From: Thalassospira lohafexi
Lineage (GTDB): Bacteria > Pseudomonadota > Alphaproteobacteria > Rhodospirillales > Thalassospiraceae
Assembly: GCF_002844275.1 (NCBI RefSeq)
Contig: NZ_NXGX01000003.1
Location: 62,001-126,000, forward strand
Direction: 5' to 3'
DNA: 64,000 nt
Within the stretch, counting starts at the first letter, position 1. Each line of letters starts with the position of its first letter. The notes below the pieces were generated by a model. The model was not told the DNA's origin. It searched no databases and saw only the letters and a list, made by a program, of their open reading frames with translations. Positions 1 through 8,934 of this stretch are shown piece after piece. The position numbers and the translations under genes were made by a program.

Positions 1-135
1 ACCGAGGTTCTCGAAGACCTGATTGTGGCTGCCTACAACGATGCCAAGGTCAAGGTTGAAGCCGCGGTTCAGGAAAGAATGAAAGACGTTACCGGCGGCA
101 TGAACCTGCCGGAAGGTTTCAAACTTCCGTTCTGA
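1..135 (+). CDS. YbaB/EbfC-family nucleoid-associated protein, C-terminal end
   Basis: Only the last 44 codons are inside the window; the frame runs open from base 1 to a TGA at 133-135. The peptide ends in a Met/Gly-rich tail ([13 protein letters not shown]), typical of the YbaB/EbfC family of small DNA-binding proteins, and it lies directly upstream of recR, the usual place for this gene in bacteria (dnaX-ybaB-recR). The assignment rests on this context plus the tail; the family's core helices lie outside the window. Confidence 0.75.
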   Translation, partial: TEVLEDLIVAAYNDAKVKVEAAVQERMKDVTGGMNLPEGFKLPF

Positions 136-253
136 TATCCCATCGGATCATTTAAAAATTTCGCGCATTCATCGCGCAAAATGAAGGGTGGCATTGCGCC
201 GCCCTTTGTTTTTGATACAAGCTAAAGCATGTTGCATTAAGAACGGGGTCACG

Positions 254-847
254 ATGACCGGACGGGAAATCGAAAATCTGATCAAACTTCTGTCGCGCCT
301 GCCGGGCCTTGGCCCGCGATCCGCACGCCGGGCGGTGTTGCAGATGCTTAAAAAACCCGAAATGCTGATGCTCCCGCTTGCCGATTCCCTGCGTGCGACG
401 GCAGAGGCCATGACCACATGCAACAATTGCGGCAATATCGATGTCACCGACCCCTGCCACATCTGTGCCGATTATAACCGGGGACCCGATATCATTTGCG
501 TCGTCGAGGAAGTCCAGGACCTTTGGGCGCTGGAACGCGGTGCGTCTTTCAAGGGGCAATACCATGTCCTTGGCGGCACGTTATCGCCACTTGATGGGGT
601 TGGCCCGGACGACCTGAAGATTGATCAATTGATCAACCGGGCGCGCGCAGATGCAGTAACCGAGGTCATCCTTGCCACCAATGCCACAGTTGATGGCCAA
701 ACCACCGCGCATTACATCACCGAACGGCTGATGGAAACCGGGGTCAAAGTCACCCGTCTTGCCCATGGCGTGCCGGTTGGGGGCGAGCTTGACTATCTTG
801 ATGATGGCACGCTGGCCGCAGCCCTTCGATCCCGCAGCGTGGTTTAA
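254..847 (+). CDS. recR: Recombination mediator protein RecR
   Basis: RecR binds DNA with RecF/RecO and helps load RecA at gapped DNA. The 198-residue product has the family order: N-terminal helix-hairpin-helix ([14 protein letters not shown], about residues 13-26), a four-cysteine zinc site (Cys56, Cys59, Cys68, Cys71) and a Toprim domain from about residue 79 ([10 protein letters not shown]). A longer frame opens at 188, but its first 22 residues are not RecR-like, so I start at the ATG at 254, which gives the normal family length. It probably forms a transcription unit with the ybaB-like gene upstream. Confidence 0.95.
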   Translation: MTGREIENLIKLLSRLPGLGPRSARRAVLQMLKKPEMLMLPLADSLRATAEAMTTCNNCGNIDVTDPCHICADYNRGPDIICVVEEVQDLWALERGASFKGQYHVLGGTLSPLDGVGPDDLKIDQLINRARADAVTEVILATNATVDGQTTAHYITERLMETGVKVTRLAHGVPVGGELDYLDDGTLAAALRSRSVV

Positions 848-875
848 CCGCCCCATCCGGCAGCATTGCAATAAA

Positions 876-900
876 AAAGGCAGCACCCCATGCTGCCTTT
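876..900. terminator. Bidirectional intrinsic terminator between recR and aroQ
   Basis: A perfect 10-bp stem (AAAGGCAGCA / TGCTGCCTTT) with a 5-base loop lies between the convergent recR and aroQ genes. Read on the minus strand the stem is followed by six T residues, so it is the stronger terminator for the quinate operon; on the plus strand it ends recR. Confidence 0.85.
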
Positions 901-962
901 CGAATTCTATTCGGTCTGGGCGCGATTATTCAAATCAGTTATGCCCTCAAATCCAAATCAAA

Positions 963-1415
963 TTAGGATTTTGCCGCCGATGTTTTTTCCGCCGCCAAAC
1001 GGGTTGCCAGTTCATAGCCATAGGCACCTGCCCCGGCCATCACTGCATCGGCAACCGGGCTGATCCAGCTTTTATGACGGAATTCTTCGCGCGCATGCGG
1101 ATTGGAAATATGCAGTTCGATGATGTAGCCATCGAAGGTTTTTAGCGCATCGTGAATGGCCGCCGACGTATGGGTATAAGCCCCGGCATTGATAATGATT
1201 GCGGCTGATTTTTCACGGGCTTCGTGGATCAGATCAATGATCGCACCTTCATGGTTCGACTGACCGAACCGCACAGTGACATTCAAATCCTTGGCCAGGG
1301 CCGCACATTTTGTTTCGATGGTTTGCAGCGTGTCATAACCATAAATCTCAGGCTGGCGTTGCCCAAGCAGGTTCAGGTTCGGTCCATTGATGACAAGAAT
1401 TTCCGGCACGCTCAT
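963..1415 (-). CDS. aroQ: Type II 3-dehydroquinate dehydratase
   Basis: Interconverts 3-dehydroquinate and 3-dehydroshikimate. The 150-residue length and motifs are those of the dodecameric type II enzyme: NGPNLNLLGQRQPEIYG at the N-terminus with the catalytic Tyr, RFGQSNHEGAIID, the NAGAYTHTSAAI active-site loop and ELHISNPHAREEFRHKS. A Shine-Dalgarno AGGGGA precedes the ATG. It is the last gene of the minus-strand quinate/shikimate operon, so here it probably serves catabolism (quinate-derived dehydroquinate to dehydroshikimate) rather than only aromatic biosynthesis. Confidence 0.95.
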   Translation of the reverse strand: MSVPEILVINGPNLNLLGQRQPEIYGYDTLQTIETKCAALAKDLNVTVRFGQSNHEGAIIDLIHEAREKSAAIIINAGAYTHTSAAIHDALKTFDGYIIELHISNPHAREEFRHKSWISPVADAVMAGAGAYGYELATRLAAEKTSAAKS

Positions 1416-1438
1416 GTGTATTCCCCTGAATCCAATTT

Positions 1439-3316
1439 TTATTTCGCACCGTCGCTGCGACGGTTCATCCGTGTCTGGGACGCCAGTCTGATCGGTGCAT
1501 TGGCCGCCCCGAAACCACGATACGCCCGACGCTCCACCAGTTCAAAGAAGAAACGGTTGGCAAAGGTCTTGGTATAGGCCTGATAATATTCACCTTCGTC
1601 GTCGCGGTCATACAAAATATTACCCGCGCGCAGCCGGTCAAGCAATTGTGGCTCAAGCCCGAAACGCGCTTCGATGTCGTCATAATAGTTTTCAGGGATC
1701 GGTAAAATTTCAACACCGTTTTTCTGACAAAAAGCTACGGTTTCGAAAATATCGTCGCTTGAAAATGCCAGATGCTGAACCCCACTCCCAAAGAACTCGT
1801 TTAAGAACTGGGAATGCTGAGTATTGGGGCTTTGCGACCCATTGAGGATCAAGCGCAAGGCATCGCTTTGCACCACCTGACTTTGCACAAGCCCGCCGGG
1901 ATCAGGAATATCAAGAGTTGGCATTTTCCCCAGATCAAAGATCGAAGTGAAATACAGAACCCAGGCCAACATTTCCTCATATTGCATCGAATAGGAAACA
2001 TGATCGACAGCGCGCAGTTTTGCTTTTGCACCGTCTTTCGTCGCTGGTTGGGCAGAATCAAATTCGACATCCCAGATACGCGAAAGTTCGCTATGGTCAT
2101 CAAGGAAATAGACCAGACTGCCGCCAACACCGCGGATGGCTGGCATTTCAATTTCGCCCTCGCCAACCGCCTGACTAAACGGTGCCGCCAGCAAGGATTG
2201 CGCCCGATCAAGGGTTGCCTTGGCATCATCAACCTTAAGCCCGACCGCACAAACCGACGGGCCATGCACGATGTTATAGGAATGCGCGAACCCGTCCTTG
2301 TCGCAGTTGATCACAAGGTTGATATCGCCCTGCTTCCACCAACTAACCGCCTTTGATTTGTGGCTGCCGCGTTTTTCAAAGCCAAGCCCGGTCAACAGAT
2401 TTGCCAGCTTTTCTGCGGTATCTTCCTCAACCGCGAACTCGACAAAGGCGACTTCCTTGGCATGCGCCTTGGGCGGCAGAATGGCCGCCTTTTCACCGAC
2501 CTTAACGCCTTCAACCCCATCGCCAAGATAGATCAACGACCGCAAACCATCCTTCGCGACAGTCTTGGTCGAACTGGACCGGAATTGATCATTAAAGATT
2601 TCAAGGGATAACGGGCCGTCATATCCCGTCATGGCAAGATTGCGCATAAATTCACCCAGCGGGAAGTCCCCCTGACCCGGGAAGCATCGGAAATGGCGGC
2701 TCCATGACAGCGGATCCATTTCAAGGATCGGGGCATCAGCCACCTGAACCAGAAAAATCTTATCCCCGGGGATCGATGAAATCGCATCAAGCGGCACCTT
2801 GCGCGCAATGATGTGGAAGGTATCAAGCACCAGACCGACATTGGGATGATTGGCGCGGCGCACGACTTCCCAACTATCGCGATAGTCACTGATATGCTTG
2901 CCCCATGACAAGGCCTCAAACGCGATACGAAGTCCGCGTTTGGCCGCACGATCCCCAAGTTCCGCCAAATCCTTGGCCGCGCGATCAAGGCCGCCCAGTG
3001 ACTGGGGCGAGACGTTCGAACAGACCATCAAAAGGTCGGTACCGAGTTCTTCCATAAGATCGAACTTACGCTCGGCGCGTTCAAATGCGCGGGTACGCTG
3101 AGGCTCAGGCATACCTTCAAAATCGCGGAACGGCTGAAAGGTCACCAGTTTCAGTCCCAGATCGCGAATTGTCTTTCCAACATCGGCGGGCGATCCATCA
3201 AAGGACAGAAGATCATTTTCAAAAATCTCGACACCGTCAAAGCCGGCAGCAGCAATGGCATCAAGTTTTTCCTGAAGATCACCAGACAACGAAACTGTTG
3301 CGATCGAGGTCAGCAT
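1439..3316 (-). CDS. quiC: 3-dehydroshikimate dehydratase with C-terminal HPPD-like domain (QuiC type)
   Basis: Converts 3-dehydroshikimate to protocatechuate, the entry to the beta-ketoadipate pathway. Residues about 1-280 form a sugar-phosphate isomerase/epimerase TIM barrel (MLTSIATVSLSGDLQEKL at the start; LVLDTFHI; LVQVADAP). Residues about 300-625 form a two-module vicinal-oxygen-chelate region like 4-hydroxyphenylpyruvate dioxygenase. The 625-residue fusion matches the length of the two-domain QuiC proteins of pseudomonads. The HPPD part keeps all three expected iron ligands (His in VDHVSY, His in GVQHLAF, Glu in FFFELVERR). The ATG at 3316 is chosen because GGAGGG lies 8 bases upstream; a longer frame to 3355 adds a non-conserved stretch. 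What the second domain does is not evident. Confidence 0.9.
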   Translation of the reverse strand: MLTSIATVSLSGDLQEKLDAIAAAGFDGVEIFENDLLSFDGSPADVGKTIRDLGLKLVTFQPFRDFEGMPEPQRTRAFERAERKFDLMEELGTDLLMVCSNVSPQSLGGLDRAAKDLAELGDRAAKRGLRIAFEALSWGKHISDYRDSWEVVRRANHPNVGLVLDTFHIIARKVPLDAISSIPGDKIFLVQVADAPILEMDPLSWSRHFRCFPGQGDFPLGEFMRNLAMTGYDGPLSLEIFNDQFRSSSTKTVAKDGLRSLIYLGDGVEGVKVGEKAAILPPKAHAKEVAFVEFAVEEDTAEKLANLLTGLGFEKRGSHKSKAVSWWKQGDINLVINCDKDGFAHSYNIVHGPSVCAVGLKVDDAKATLDRAQSLLAAPFSQAVGEGEIEMPAIRGVGGSLVYFLDDHSELSRIWDVEFDSAQPATKDGAKAKLRAVDHVSYSMQYEEMLAWVLYFTSIFDLGKMPTLDIPDPGGLVQSQVVQSDALRLILNGSQSPNTQHSQFLNEFFGSGVQHLAFSSDDIFETVAFCQKNGVEILPIPENYYDDIEARFGLEPQLLDRLRAGNILYDRDDEGEYYQAYTKTFANRFFFELVERRAYRGFGAANAPIRLASQTRMNRRSDGAK

Positions 3317-3404
3317 ATTATCCCTCCGGGATGCACGTGTAAGGCACCGGGTCATTCACCGCAGGGATTTAAAACGTGATGCGCCGTGACGGCGCACGGC
3401 CAGT

Positions 3405-4058
3405 TTAATCCTGCGGACGACGCCGGTAGGTTTCGATATGGTCGGTCAGTTTTGCAATCGCGCCATCAAGGTCACGCGCCAGCGCGAGGTCATAAATCGC
3501 GCGATGCTCGTCGATAATGTCATGGGCGCGAAAGCCATGCGTCTTAAGCTCGATCACCACATACCGGCGGAATTGATCGAAAATTTCGCGGTGCAGCCGC
3601 ATGTGCAGATCCGATCCGCACGCCGATATCAACGCCTGATGAAACTCGCGGTCATACTGGCTCCAGCGGACCGTAAGCTCGCGGCTTTCTTCGGAAAGCA
3701 TCTGCTTTTCAATCGAGGACAGTTTGTGATGGGCACCCGCAACGCGGGCTTCCCACTCGACATCCCCTTGGTTGATCGATGCGGCCAGACCTTCGCATTC
3801 AAGCAGCAACCGCATCGACGTCAATTCCTTGAAATTGGACGGCGATGTTTCAACAACACGAAACCCCTTCTGGCCTTCGACAAAGACAAACCCAGATGCG
3901 ACAAGGCGGTTTAGCACTTCGCGCAGCGTATTGACCCCGGCGTTATAACGTTCGCGCAGGGCATCAAGCTTAAGCTTCACGCCGGGCTGTAACTCGCCAT
4001 ACAGAATGTCATCGCGAATTTCGTTATAGACCGTTTCGGCAACTGTGCTGCTGCTCAT
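3405..4058 (-). CDS. GntR-family transcriptional regulator, FCD subfamily
   Basis: The 217-residue protein has an N-terminal winged HTH (VAETVYNEIRDDILYGELQPG, then LREVLNRLVASGFV) and an all-helical FCD effector domain with the metal-site pattern (DREFHQALISACG; IIDEHRAIYDLALARD). It lies inside the quinate/shikimate operon, 9 bases after the shikimate dehydrogenase gene, so it probably represses this operon and is released by quinate, shikimate or a breakdown product. The promoter-proximal inverted repeat at 7906-7943 is a candidate binding site. The effector is inferred from context only. Confidence 0.9.
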   Translation of the reverse strand: MSSSTVAETVYNEIRDDILYGELQPGVKLKLDALRERYNAGVNTLREVLNRLVASGFVFVEGQKGFRVVETSPSNFKELTSMRLLLECEGLAASINQGDVEWEARVAGAHHKLSSIEKQMLSEESRELTVRWSQYDREFHQALISACGSDLHMRLHREIFDQFRRYVVIELKTHGFRAHDIIDEHRAIYDLALARDLDGAIAKLTDHIETYRRRPQD

Positions 4059-4067
4059 CGTGTTCCC

Positions 4068-4916
4068 CTAACCGGTCAATGCCTCGGGATAGGCATTGAA
4101 ATAATCCTGTCTTGCAGCATCGGCATCAATTTCCGCCCCGCTGAAAACCTCGAATGCTTCAATACCCTGAAAGAAGAAGAGTTCAAAGCCGGTCATGACC
4201 TCAATCCCCGATTTCGTCGCTGTGCGCAGGAACGCCGTCTCGACCGGGGTATAAACCGCGTCGAACGCCCATTTCTGACCGCCCAGCAAGTCGACGTCAA
4301 ACGGACACCCCGGATACTGGTTCATCCCAACCGGCGTACAATTGATCAGTCCATCGGCACTGCGCACCGCATCCGACAGGTTTTCTGCGCTGACAAATTC
4401 GGCCTGCGCATCCGCCGCCGTTAACGTTGCGACCAGTTCTTCCCCACGCGTGATGTCCTTGTCATGGACCAGGATTTTATCAGCTCCCAGCCCACGCAAA
4501 CCAAACGCGCTTGCAAGGCCAACACCACCCGCACCAAGCTGCAAGACCGTTCCCGGCTTTGCATCCCCGAACTGCTTTTTATAGCCGCGCATAAAGCCAA
4601 CAAAATCGGTGTTGTCGCCTCGCCAGCCATCTTCGCGAAACACAACCGTATTCACCGCACCAAGGGCTGCTGGCAAACGTTTACGCGGTGTGATCAGTTT
4701 GCGGGCACTGGTTTTATATGGATGGGTGACATTGACCCCCGCATAACCTTTTTCCGAGCAGGTGGTCAGCTGTTTGATCAGATCGAAATCCTCAATCTGG
4801 TCGCTGTCGAGATAGTCGTAACTAACATCCATCCCGCACATACGGCCGAGCAACACGTGCAGTCGGGCCGACTGGCTGCGTGAAATGCCTTTACCGATAA
4901 GACCGAGTTTCAACAT
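4068..4916 (-). CDS. Shikimate/quinate dehydrogenase (AroE superfamily)
   Basis: Oxidises shikimate to 3-dehydroshikimate and/or quinate to 3-dehydroquinate with NAD(P). At 282 residues it has the AroE layout: N-terminal substrate domain (GLIGKGISRSQSARLH; GVNVTHPYK with the catalytic Lys; NTDFVGF), a Rossmann domain (LQLGAGGVGLASAFGLRGLG) and the C-terminal FELFFFQGIEAFEVFSG stretch. The GISRSQSARLH signature differs from housekeeping AroE (normally GxPxxHSxSPxxHN) and is typical of catabolic or regulatory paralogues; together with QuiC, AroQ and a TRAP importer this points to catabolism. Quinate versus shikimate preference cannot be read from sequence. Confidence 0.88.
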   Translation of the reverse strand: MLKLGLIGKGISRSQSARLHVLLGRMCGMDVSYDYLDSDQIEDFDLIKQLTTCSEKGYAGVNVTHPYKTSARKLITPRKRLPAALGAVNTVVFREDGWRGDNTDFVGFMRGYKKQFGDAKPGTVLQLGAGGVGLASAFGLRGLGADKILVHDKDITRGEELVATLTAADAQAEFVSAENLSDAVRSADGLINCTPVGMNQYPGCPFDVDLLGGQKWAFDAVYTPVETAFLRTATKSGIEVMTGFELFFFQGIEAFEVFSGAEIDADAARQDYFNAYPEALTG

Positions 4917-4927
4917 GGGACGGTATC

Positions 4928-6196
4928 CTAAAATCCAAACAGTTCCGGCAAGAAGGTGACAATGCCCGGAACAAATGTGATGACCAGCAACACAAACAAT
5001 TCAACAAGGAAGAATGGCATAATCGCCTTGATCATTCGGGCCATGCCAACACCGGCAATCGCATCGGCAACAAACAGGCACAAGCCCATCGGCGGTGTGA
5101 TCAGGCCAATCATCAGATTGAAAATAACAATGATGCCAAAATGGGTCGGATCAATACCAAGGCTCAGCGCAATCGGATGCAGGATTGGCACCAGCACCAG
5201 CATCGCTGCAATGCCCTCAAGAGCAAGACCAACCACCAGTAACATCAGGTTGATCAGGATCAGGAACATGGCCGGGCTGTCGACATAGCCCAGAACAAAC
5301 TGGCTGACCGCCTGTGGAATACCGGCAAACGTCATGAACCAGTTGGCCGCAGCCACCGTCCCCATAATGATCAGAATACTTGAAGAATCACGCATCGCAC
5401 CGGAAAATATCCCCGGAAGGTCGCCCGGTTTGAGTTCGCGAAACACAAACAACCCGACAACGAGCGCATAAAACACCGCAAAGCTGGCCGCCTCGGTCGG
5501 TGTGACAATCCCTGCAAGGATCGACCCGATGACAAAGATCGGCATAAACAGCGGGATCACACCGTTCCAAAGCGCACTCAGCTTTTCACGGAAATTCATC
5601 CGTTCGCGCGGGGTGGCATAGTTCTTTACAAAGAACCGGACATAAATCGACAGCGCCATCGCCAGTAACAAGCCCGGAACAATCCCGGCAAGGAACAGGG
5701 CGGGTACCGACACATTGCTTGTGATCAGCGCATAGATGATCACGGGAATACTTGGCGGAATGATCGGGCCAATCACCGAAGATGCTGCCGTAAGCGCGGC
5801 GGCAAAATCACGCGGATAGCCTTCCTTTTCCATCGACGGGATAAAAATACGGCCAATGGCCGAGGTGTCCGCCACCGCCGAGCCGGACAGTCCGGCAAAG
5901 ATCACCGATGACCAGATATTGACCTGCGCCAAACCGGCCTTGGCATGACCAACAAGCGCGTTGGCCAGATTAATCACACGCGATGTAATGCCACTGGCAT
6001 TCATCAGTTCTCCGGCAAGAACGAACAGCGGAATTGCCAGAATGGTAAAACTGTCCATGCCAGCGAAAATGCGTTGGGGCAGCAAATCGATGCTAAAGGT
6101 GCCAGACCCGATATAGGCGGCAATGCCAAGCGCAATCGCAAATGCGACCGGTGCGCCAATCGCCAGTAAAACAAGCAGGGTAACGCCGGTAATCAT
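4928..6196 (-). CDS. TRAP transporter large permease, DctM type
   Basis: The 422-residue, strongly hydrophobic protein has about twelve membrane segments and the DctM signatures (FILAIPLFVLAGELMNASGIT; GLSGSAVADTSAIG; IIPPSIPVIIYA; GIVTPTEAASFAV; LITPPMGLCLFV). It is the Na+-coupled channel half of a TRAP importer. Its start overlaps the end of the small-permease gene (ATGA), so the two are translationally coupled, and the shikimate dehydrogenase gene follows after 11 bases. By operon context the substrate is probably quinate and/or shikimate. Confidence 0.93.
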   Translation of the reverse strand: MITGVTLLVLLAIGAPVAFAIALGIAAYIGSGTFSIDLLPQRIFAGMDSFTILAIPLFVLAGELMNASGITSRVINLANALVGHAKAGLAQVNIWSSVIFAGLSGSAVADTSAIGRIFIPSMEKEGYPRDFAAALTAASSVIGPIIPPSIPVIIYALITSNVSVPALFLAGIVPGLLLAMALSIYVRFFVKNYATPRERMNFREKLSALWNGVIPLFMPIFVIGSILAGIVTPTEAASFAVFYALVVGLFVFRELKPGDLPGIFSGAMRDSSSILIIMGTVAAANWFMTFAGIPQAVSQFVLGYVDSPAMFLILINLMLLVVGLALEGIAAMLVLVPILHPIALSLGIDPTHFGIIVIFNLMIGLITPPMGLCLFVADAIAGVGMARMIKAIMPFFLVELFVLLVITFVPGIVTFLPELFGF

Positions 6197-6675
6197 GCTT
6201 CACCCCCGGTCGGCACGGCCTTAAAGAACGAAATAATGCGTAAAATAGCTGCGATCACGAGACAGATACCGCCAACGGTGATCGCGATTTGCGCCCAATA
6301 CATTTGAATGCCAATACCAGATGCGACAATGCCACCACGTTTTCCGGCAAAAATCAGCCCGGCATAGGCAAGGATGCCGCCCAGCACCAATGTGGCGACA
6401 TCAACCAGCAAACTGATCTTGCGCCGGAACTTCTCGGGAACGGTATCAATGACAATGCTGAAAGTAATCTGTTTGCCCTGCAGATAGGCATAGGCAACGC
6501 CAAACATGCAGCCATAGATCATCGCATATTTTGCGACCTCCTCGCTCCATTGCAGGGGGGCGGAAAACAGGTAACGGCTCACACTGCCAGCAAAAACAAC
6601 GCCAAAAACAACGAGGATACTGATCCCCGAAAGTCCGGCGAGCAAACGCATAAACGCAATTTCGACGCGTTGCAT
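6193..6675 (-). CDS. TRAP transporter small permease, DctQ type
   Basis: A four-helix membrane protein of about 160 residues with the DctQ motif region (SRYLFSAPLQWSEEVAKYAMIY). It pairs with the large permease downstream. The frame can be extended to a TTG at 6702 or an ATG at 6693, but GGGGGA sits five bases before the ATG at 6675, so I prefer that start. Translation is coupled to dctM by a 4-base overlap. Confidence 0.88.
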   Translation of the reverse strand: MQRVEIAFMRLLAGLSGISILVVFGVVFAGSVSRYLFSAPLQWSEEVAKYAMIYGCMFGVAYAYLQGKQITFSIVIDTVPEKFRRKISLLVDVATLVLGGILAYAGLIFAGKRGGIVASGIGIQMYWAQIAITVGGICLVIAAILRIISFFKAVPTGGEA

Positions 6676-6786
6676 GGGGGTCCCCCGGATCATCGCGGAC
6701 AACGGAATGCTTTTAGAAAAAGCATGGTGGCGGGAGAAAAGGACGGACCAGGCTCAAAGGAGAAACACCCGGTCCGCCAAAACCAA

Positions 6787-7812
6787 TTACATCGAGGCTT
6801 CTGCTTTGGTAACAGCGGCCTGCAGCTTTTCAATCCACTGCGCATCAATCTGACCCGAAAGCCATTCGATCACAGCCGGCTGTGCCGCATCACGGAACGC
6901 TTTGAGCTGCTCTGCGGTCGGCGTGGTCACTTCCATGCCTTCCTCTGCCAGTTTGGCAACGCCTTCTGCGGAATTGAACTGCTGAATTGCACGGCCAACG
7001 TTTGATGCAACACCCGCAGCACGACGCAGAAGCGCCTGATCTGCTTCGGACAGATCCTGATAGATCGCTTCGTTTACGACAATAAAGTCGGTGCCATAAA
7101 CGTGACGATCAAGTGTGAGGTACTTCTGCATTTCGTAGAATTTGTTGGCATAGATCACGCTGATCGGATTTTCCTGACCATCAACCGTACCGGTGGTAAG
7201 GGCGGTCGGAACTTCCGGCCACGGGATCGGGGTTGGCTCACCACCAAGTGCCTTGACCATCTCGACAAACAGCGGAACGGTCATGACACGAATTTTCAGA
7301 CCTTCCATATCCGACGGCTGGGCAACAGCACGTTTGGAGTTGGTAAAGTTACGGAAACCAGTTTCACCATACGCCAAGGTGCGCAGGCCGGTTTTTTCCA
7401 GGCAATGTGCAGCAAGTTCCTTGCCGAAATCACCATCCAGTACGTTCCACGCCACATTGGCATTCGGGAAAACATACGGCACATCAAGGACGGCCGCTTC
7501 TGGGCAAACCTTTGAAAACGGGCCTGAAACCATCGACATGGCCAGCGTACCGTCCTGGGTATTTTGCAAAAGGTCAGTTTCGCCGCCAAGCGAACCGGCG
7601 GGGAACAGGGCAACCTCAATACGGCCACCGGATTCTGCTTCGACAATGTTTTTAAAGACCTGCGACGCGGCCCCTTTTTTTGAGGTGGTCCACTCTGCCG
7701 GATCAACGTGGGCAAAGTTCAGCGTTACGTCAGCAGCATGCGCCGAAAACCCAAATGACGCAGCAGCCATAGAAACGGCACCAAAAAGGGCACCCTTGGA
7801 AATCATCTTCAT
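6787..7812 (-). CDS. TRAP transporter substrate-binding protein, DctP type
   Basis: Periplasmic receptor of the quinate-operon TRAP importer. A Sec signal peptide occupies about residues 1-26 (MKMISKGALFGAVSMAAASF, then an AHA cleavage site). The mature part has the DctP core: GLKIRVMTVPLFVEMVKALGG with the carboxylate-binding Arg, PWPEVPTALTTGTVDGQENP and YLTLDRHVYGTDF. The ATG at 7812 has a GGGAGGA ribosome-binding site; the longer frame to 7833 lacks one. It is the first gene of a seven-gene minus-strand operon, as expected for the component needed in excess. Confidence 0.93.
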   Translation of the reverse strand: MKMISKGALFGAVSMAAASFGFSAHAADVTLNFAHVDPAEWTTSKKGAASQVFKNIVEAESGGRIEVALFPAGSLGGETDLLQNTQDGTLAMSMVSGPFSKVCPEAAVLDVPYVFPNANVAWNVLDGDFGKELAAHCLEKTGLRTLAYGETGFRNFTNSKRAVAQPSDMEGLKIRVMTVPLFVEMVKALGGEPTPIPWPEVPTALTTGTVDGQENPISVIYANKFYEMQKYLTLDRHVYGTDFIVVNEAIYQDLSEADQALLRRAAGVASNVGRAIQQFNSAEGVAKLAEEGMEVTTPTAEQLKAFRDAAQPAVIEWLSGQIDAQWIEKLQAAVTKAEASM

Positions 7813-7899
7813 TACGTCCTCCCGATTAAACAAAATTCCGTAGACCTTGGTTGCTTCAAACAGTCTTGTTGTTTTGCGGTCCCTTTTCGGAATTAGGAT

Positions 7900-7928
7900 A
7901 ATTTAAAAAATATAGGAGATTTTGTCAA
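7900..7928 (-). promoter_or_regulatory. Sigma-70-type promoter of the quinate/shikimate TRAP operon
   Basis: On the minus strand a consensus -35 TTGACA (7928-7923) is separated by 17 bases from a -10-like TAAATT (7905-7900). This gives a leader of about 80 bases before the dctP ATG at 7812. The boxes lie inside a long inverted repeat, consistent with repression. Confidence 0.6.
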
Positions 7929-7943
7929 ACATTCTATATTTTT
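7906..7943. promoter_or_regulatory. Inverted repeat around the -35 box, candidate GntR operator
   Basis: Perfect 10-base arms AAAAATATAG (7906-7915) and CTATATTTTT (7934-7943) flank an 18-base centre that contains TGTCAAACA, a TGT-N3-ACA core like that of FadR-group GntR operators, which itself overlaps the -35 box. The intergenic stretch 7813-8190 otherwise holds only the divergent Crp-gene promoter region, where I see no clear boxes. The link to the GntR gene at 3405 is inference. Confidence 0.5.
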
Positions 7944-8190
7944 ACCAAAAACAGCCACTTACCCCGTCAAACGACACAGAACCGATGATCAAAACCCTCA
8001 TCAAGGTTGCCGATTAGAGATTGGAATTTAAGGATGGGAATGCGAATCGGCTCGGTAAATGAAGCCGGATCATTTCGACAATCATGCCAATAACATGACC
8101 CTCGAAAACTGCTTGCTGTAAATTCCTGTATTTGTGCTAGTTTAACTGTGAAATTGATCCGATGAACGCTGACATAAAACCATTTCCAAA

Positions 8191-8934
8191 GTGAATTCTG
8201 TGAACACTCTCACCGGCCCCACATCACCCCAGCTTGCAAAAATTGCCTCGCGTATTCTGGCGGGCAGCTTCCTGTTTGAGGATCTTGATCCTGAACTGCT
8301 TGAACAGCTGTCTGCTCAGGCCACTGTCCGCCGCCTTGAAGACGGTCAGTTGCTGTTTGAAAAGGGGGCTGCGGCAGACGGCCTTTATGCTGTCGAAGCT
8401 GGCAAGGTTCGCATTTCATCGGTGTCGGAAACCGGCAAGGAAATCGTTTTGAACGTGCTCGCCCCAGGTGCGGTGTTTGGCGAAATCGCCCTTTTGGACG
8501 GCGAACCGCGCACCGCAACCGCACGCGCCGTTGGTCCGACGCGCTTCCTGTTCATTTCGCGTGATGCCTTCTTTGAAATATTTGACCGCGAAGCACCGTT
8601 GCGCCGCCATATCACGGCTCTTCTGTGTCGTCGTTTGCGCTGGGTCAGTGATCTGCTCGAAGATGCCAACTTCCTTGATCTTATGGCGCGCCTGATCAAA
8701 CGCATCCTGTGGCTTGCCGAACGCCATGGCGGCCCGGACCCCGAAGGCATTCGTATTGCCCTTCCGCTGTCACAGCAGGAGCTTGGCCTGATGCTTGGTG
8801 TGACGCGCGAAGCCGTCAACAAGAAACTGCGCGAACTTGAAAAGCGCGACATGATCACGCGCCGTGACGGACGTCTGGTGATCAAGGATGCAGACGGGCT
8901 CAAACAGCTTCTTGCTGATGCAATCAAGAACTGA
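8191..8934 (+). CDS. Crp/Fnr-family transcriptional regulator
   Basis: The 247-residue protein has a cyclic-nucleotide-binding domain (about 25-150; the PBC-like stretch GAVFGEIALLDGEPRTATARA keeps the Glu and the Arg that contact cAMP phosphate and ribose in CRP) and a C-terminal winged HTH (LPLSQQELGLMLGVTREAVNKKLRELEKRDMI). No Fnr-type cysteine cluster is visible, so cAMP or another cyclic nucleotide is the likely ligand. It overlaps an adenylate cyclase gene downstream. Two GTG starts (8191, 8200) are possible and neither has a strong ribosome-binding site. Confidence 0.9.
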   Translation: MNSVNTLTGPTSPQLAKIASRILAGSFLFEDLDPELLEQLSAQATVRRLEDGQLLFEKGAAADGLYAVEAGKVRISSVSETGKEIVLNVLAPGAVFGEIALLDGEPRTATARAVGPTRFLFISRDAFFEIFDREAPLRRHITALLCRRLRWVSDLLEDANFLDLMARLIKRILWLAERHGGPDPEGIRIALPLSQQELGLMLGVTREAVNKKLRELEKRDMITRRDGRLVIKDADGLKQLLADAIKN

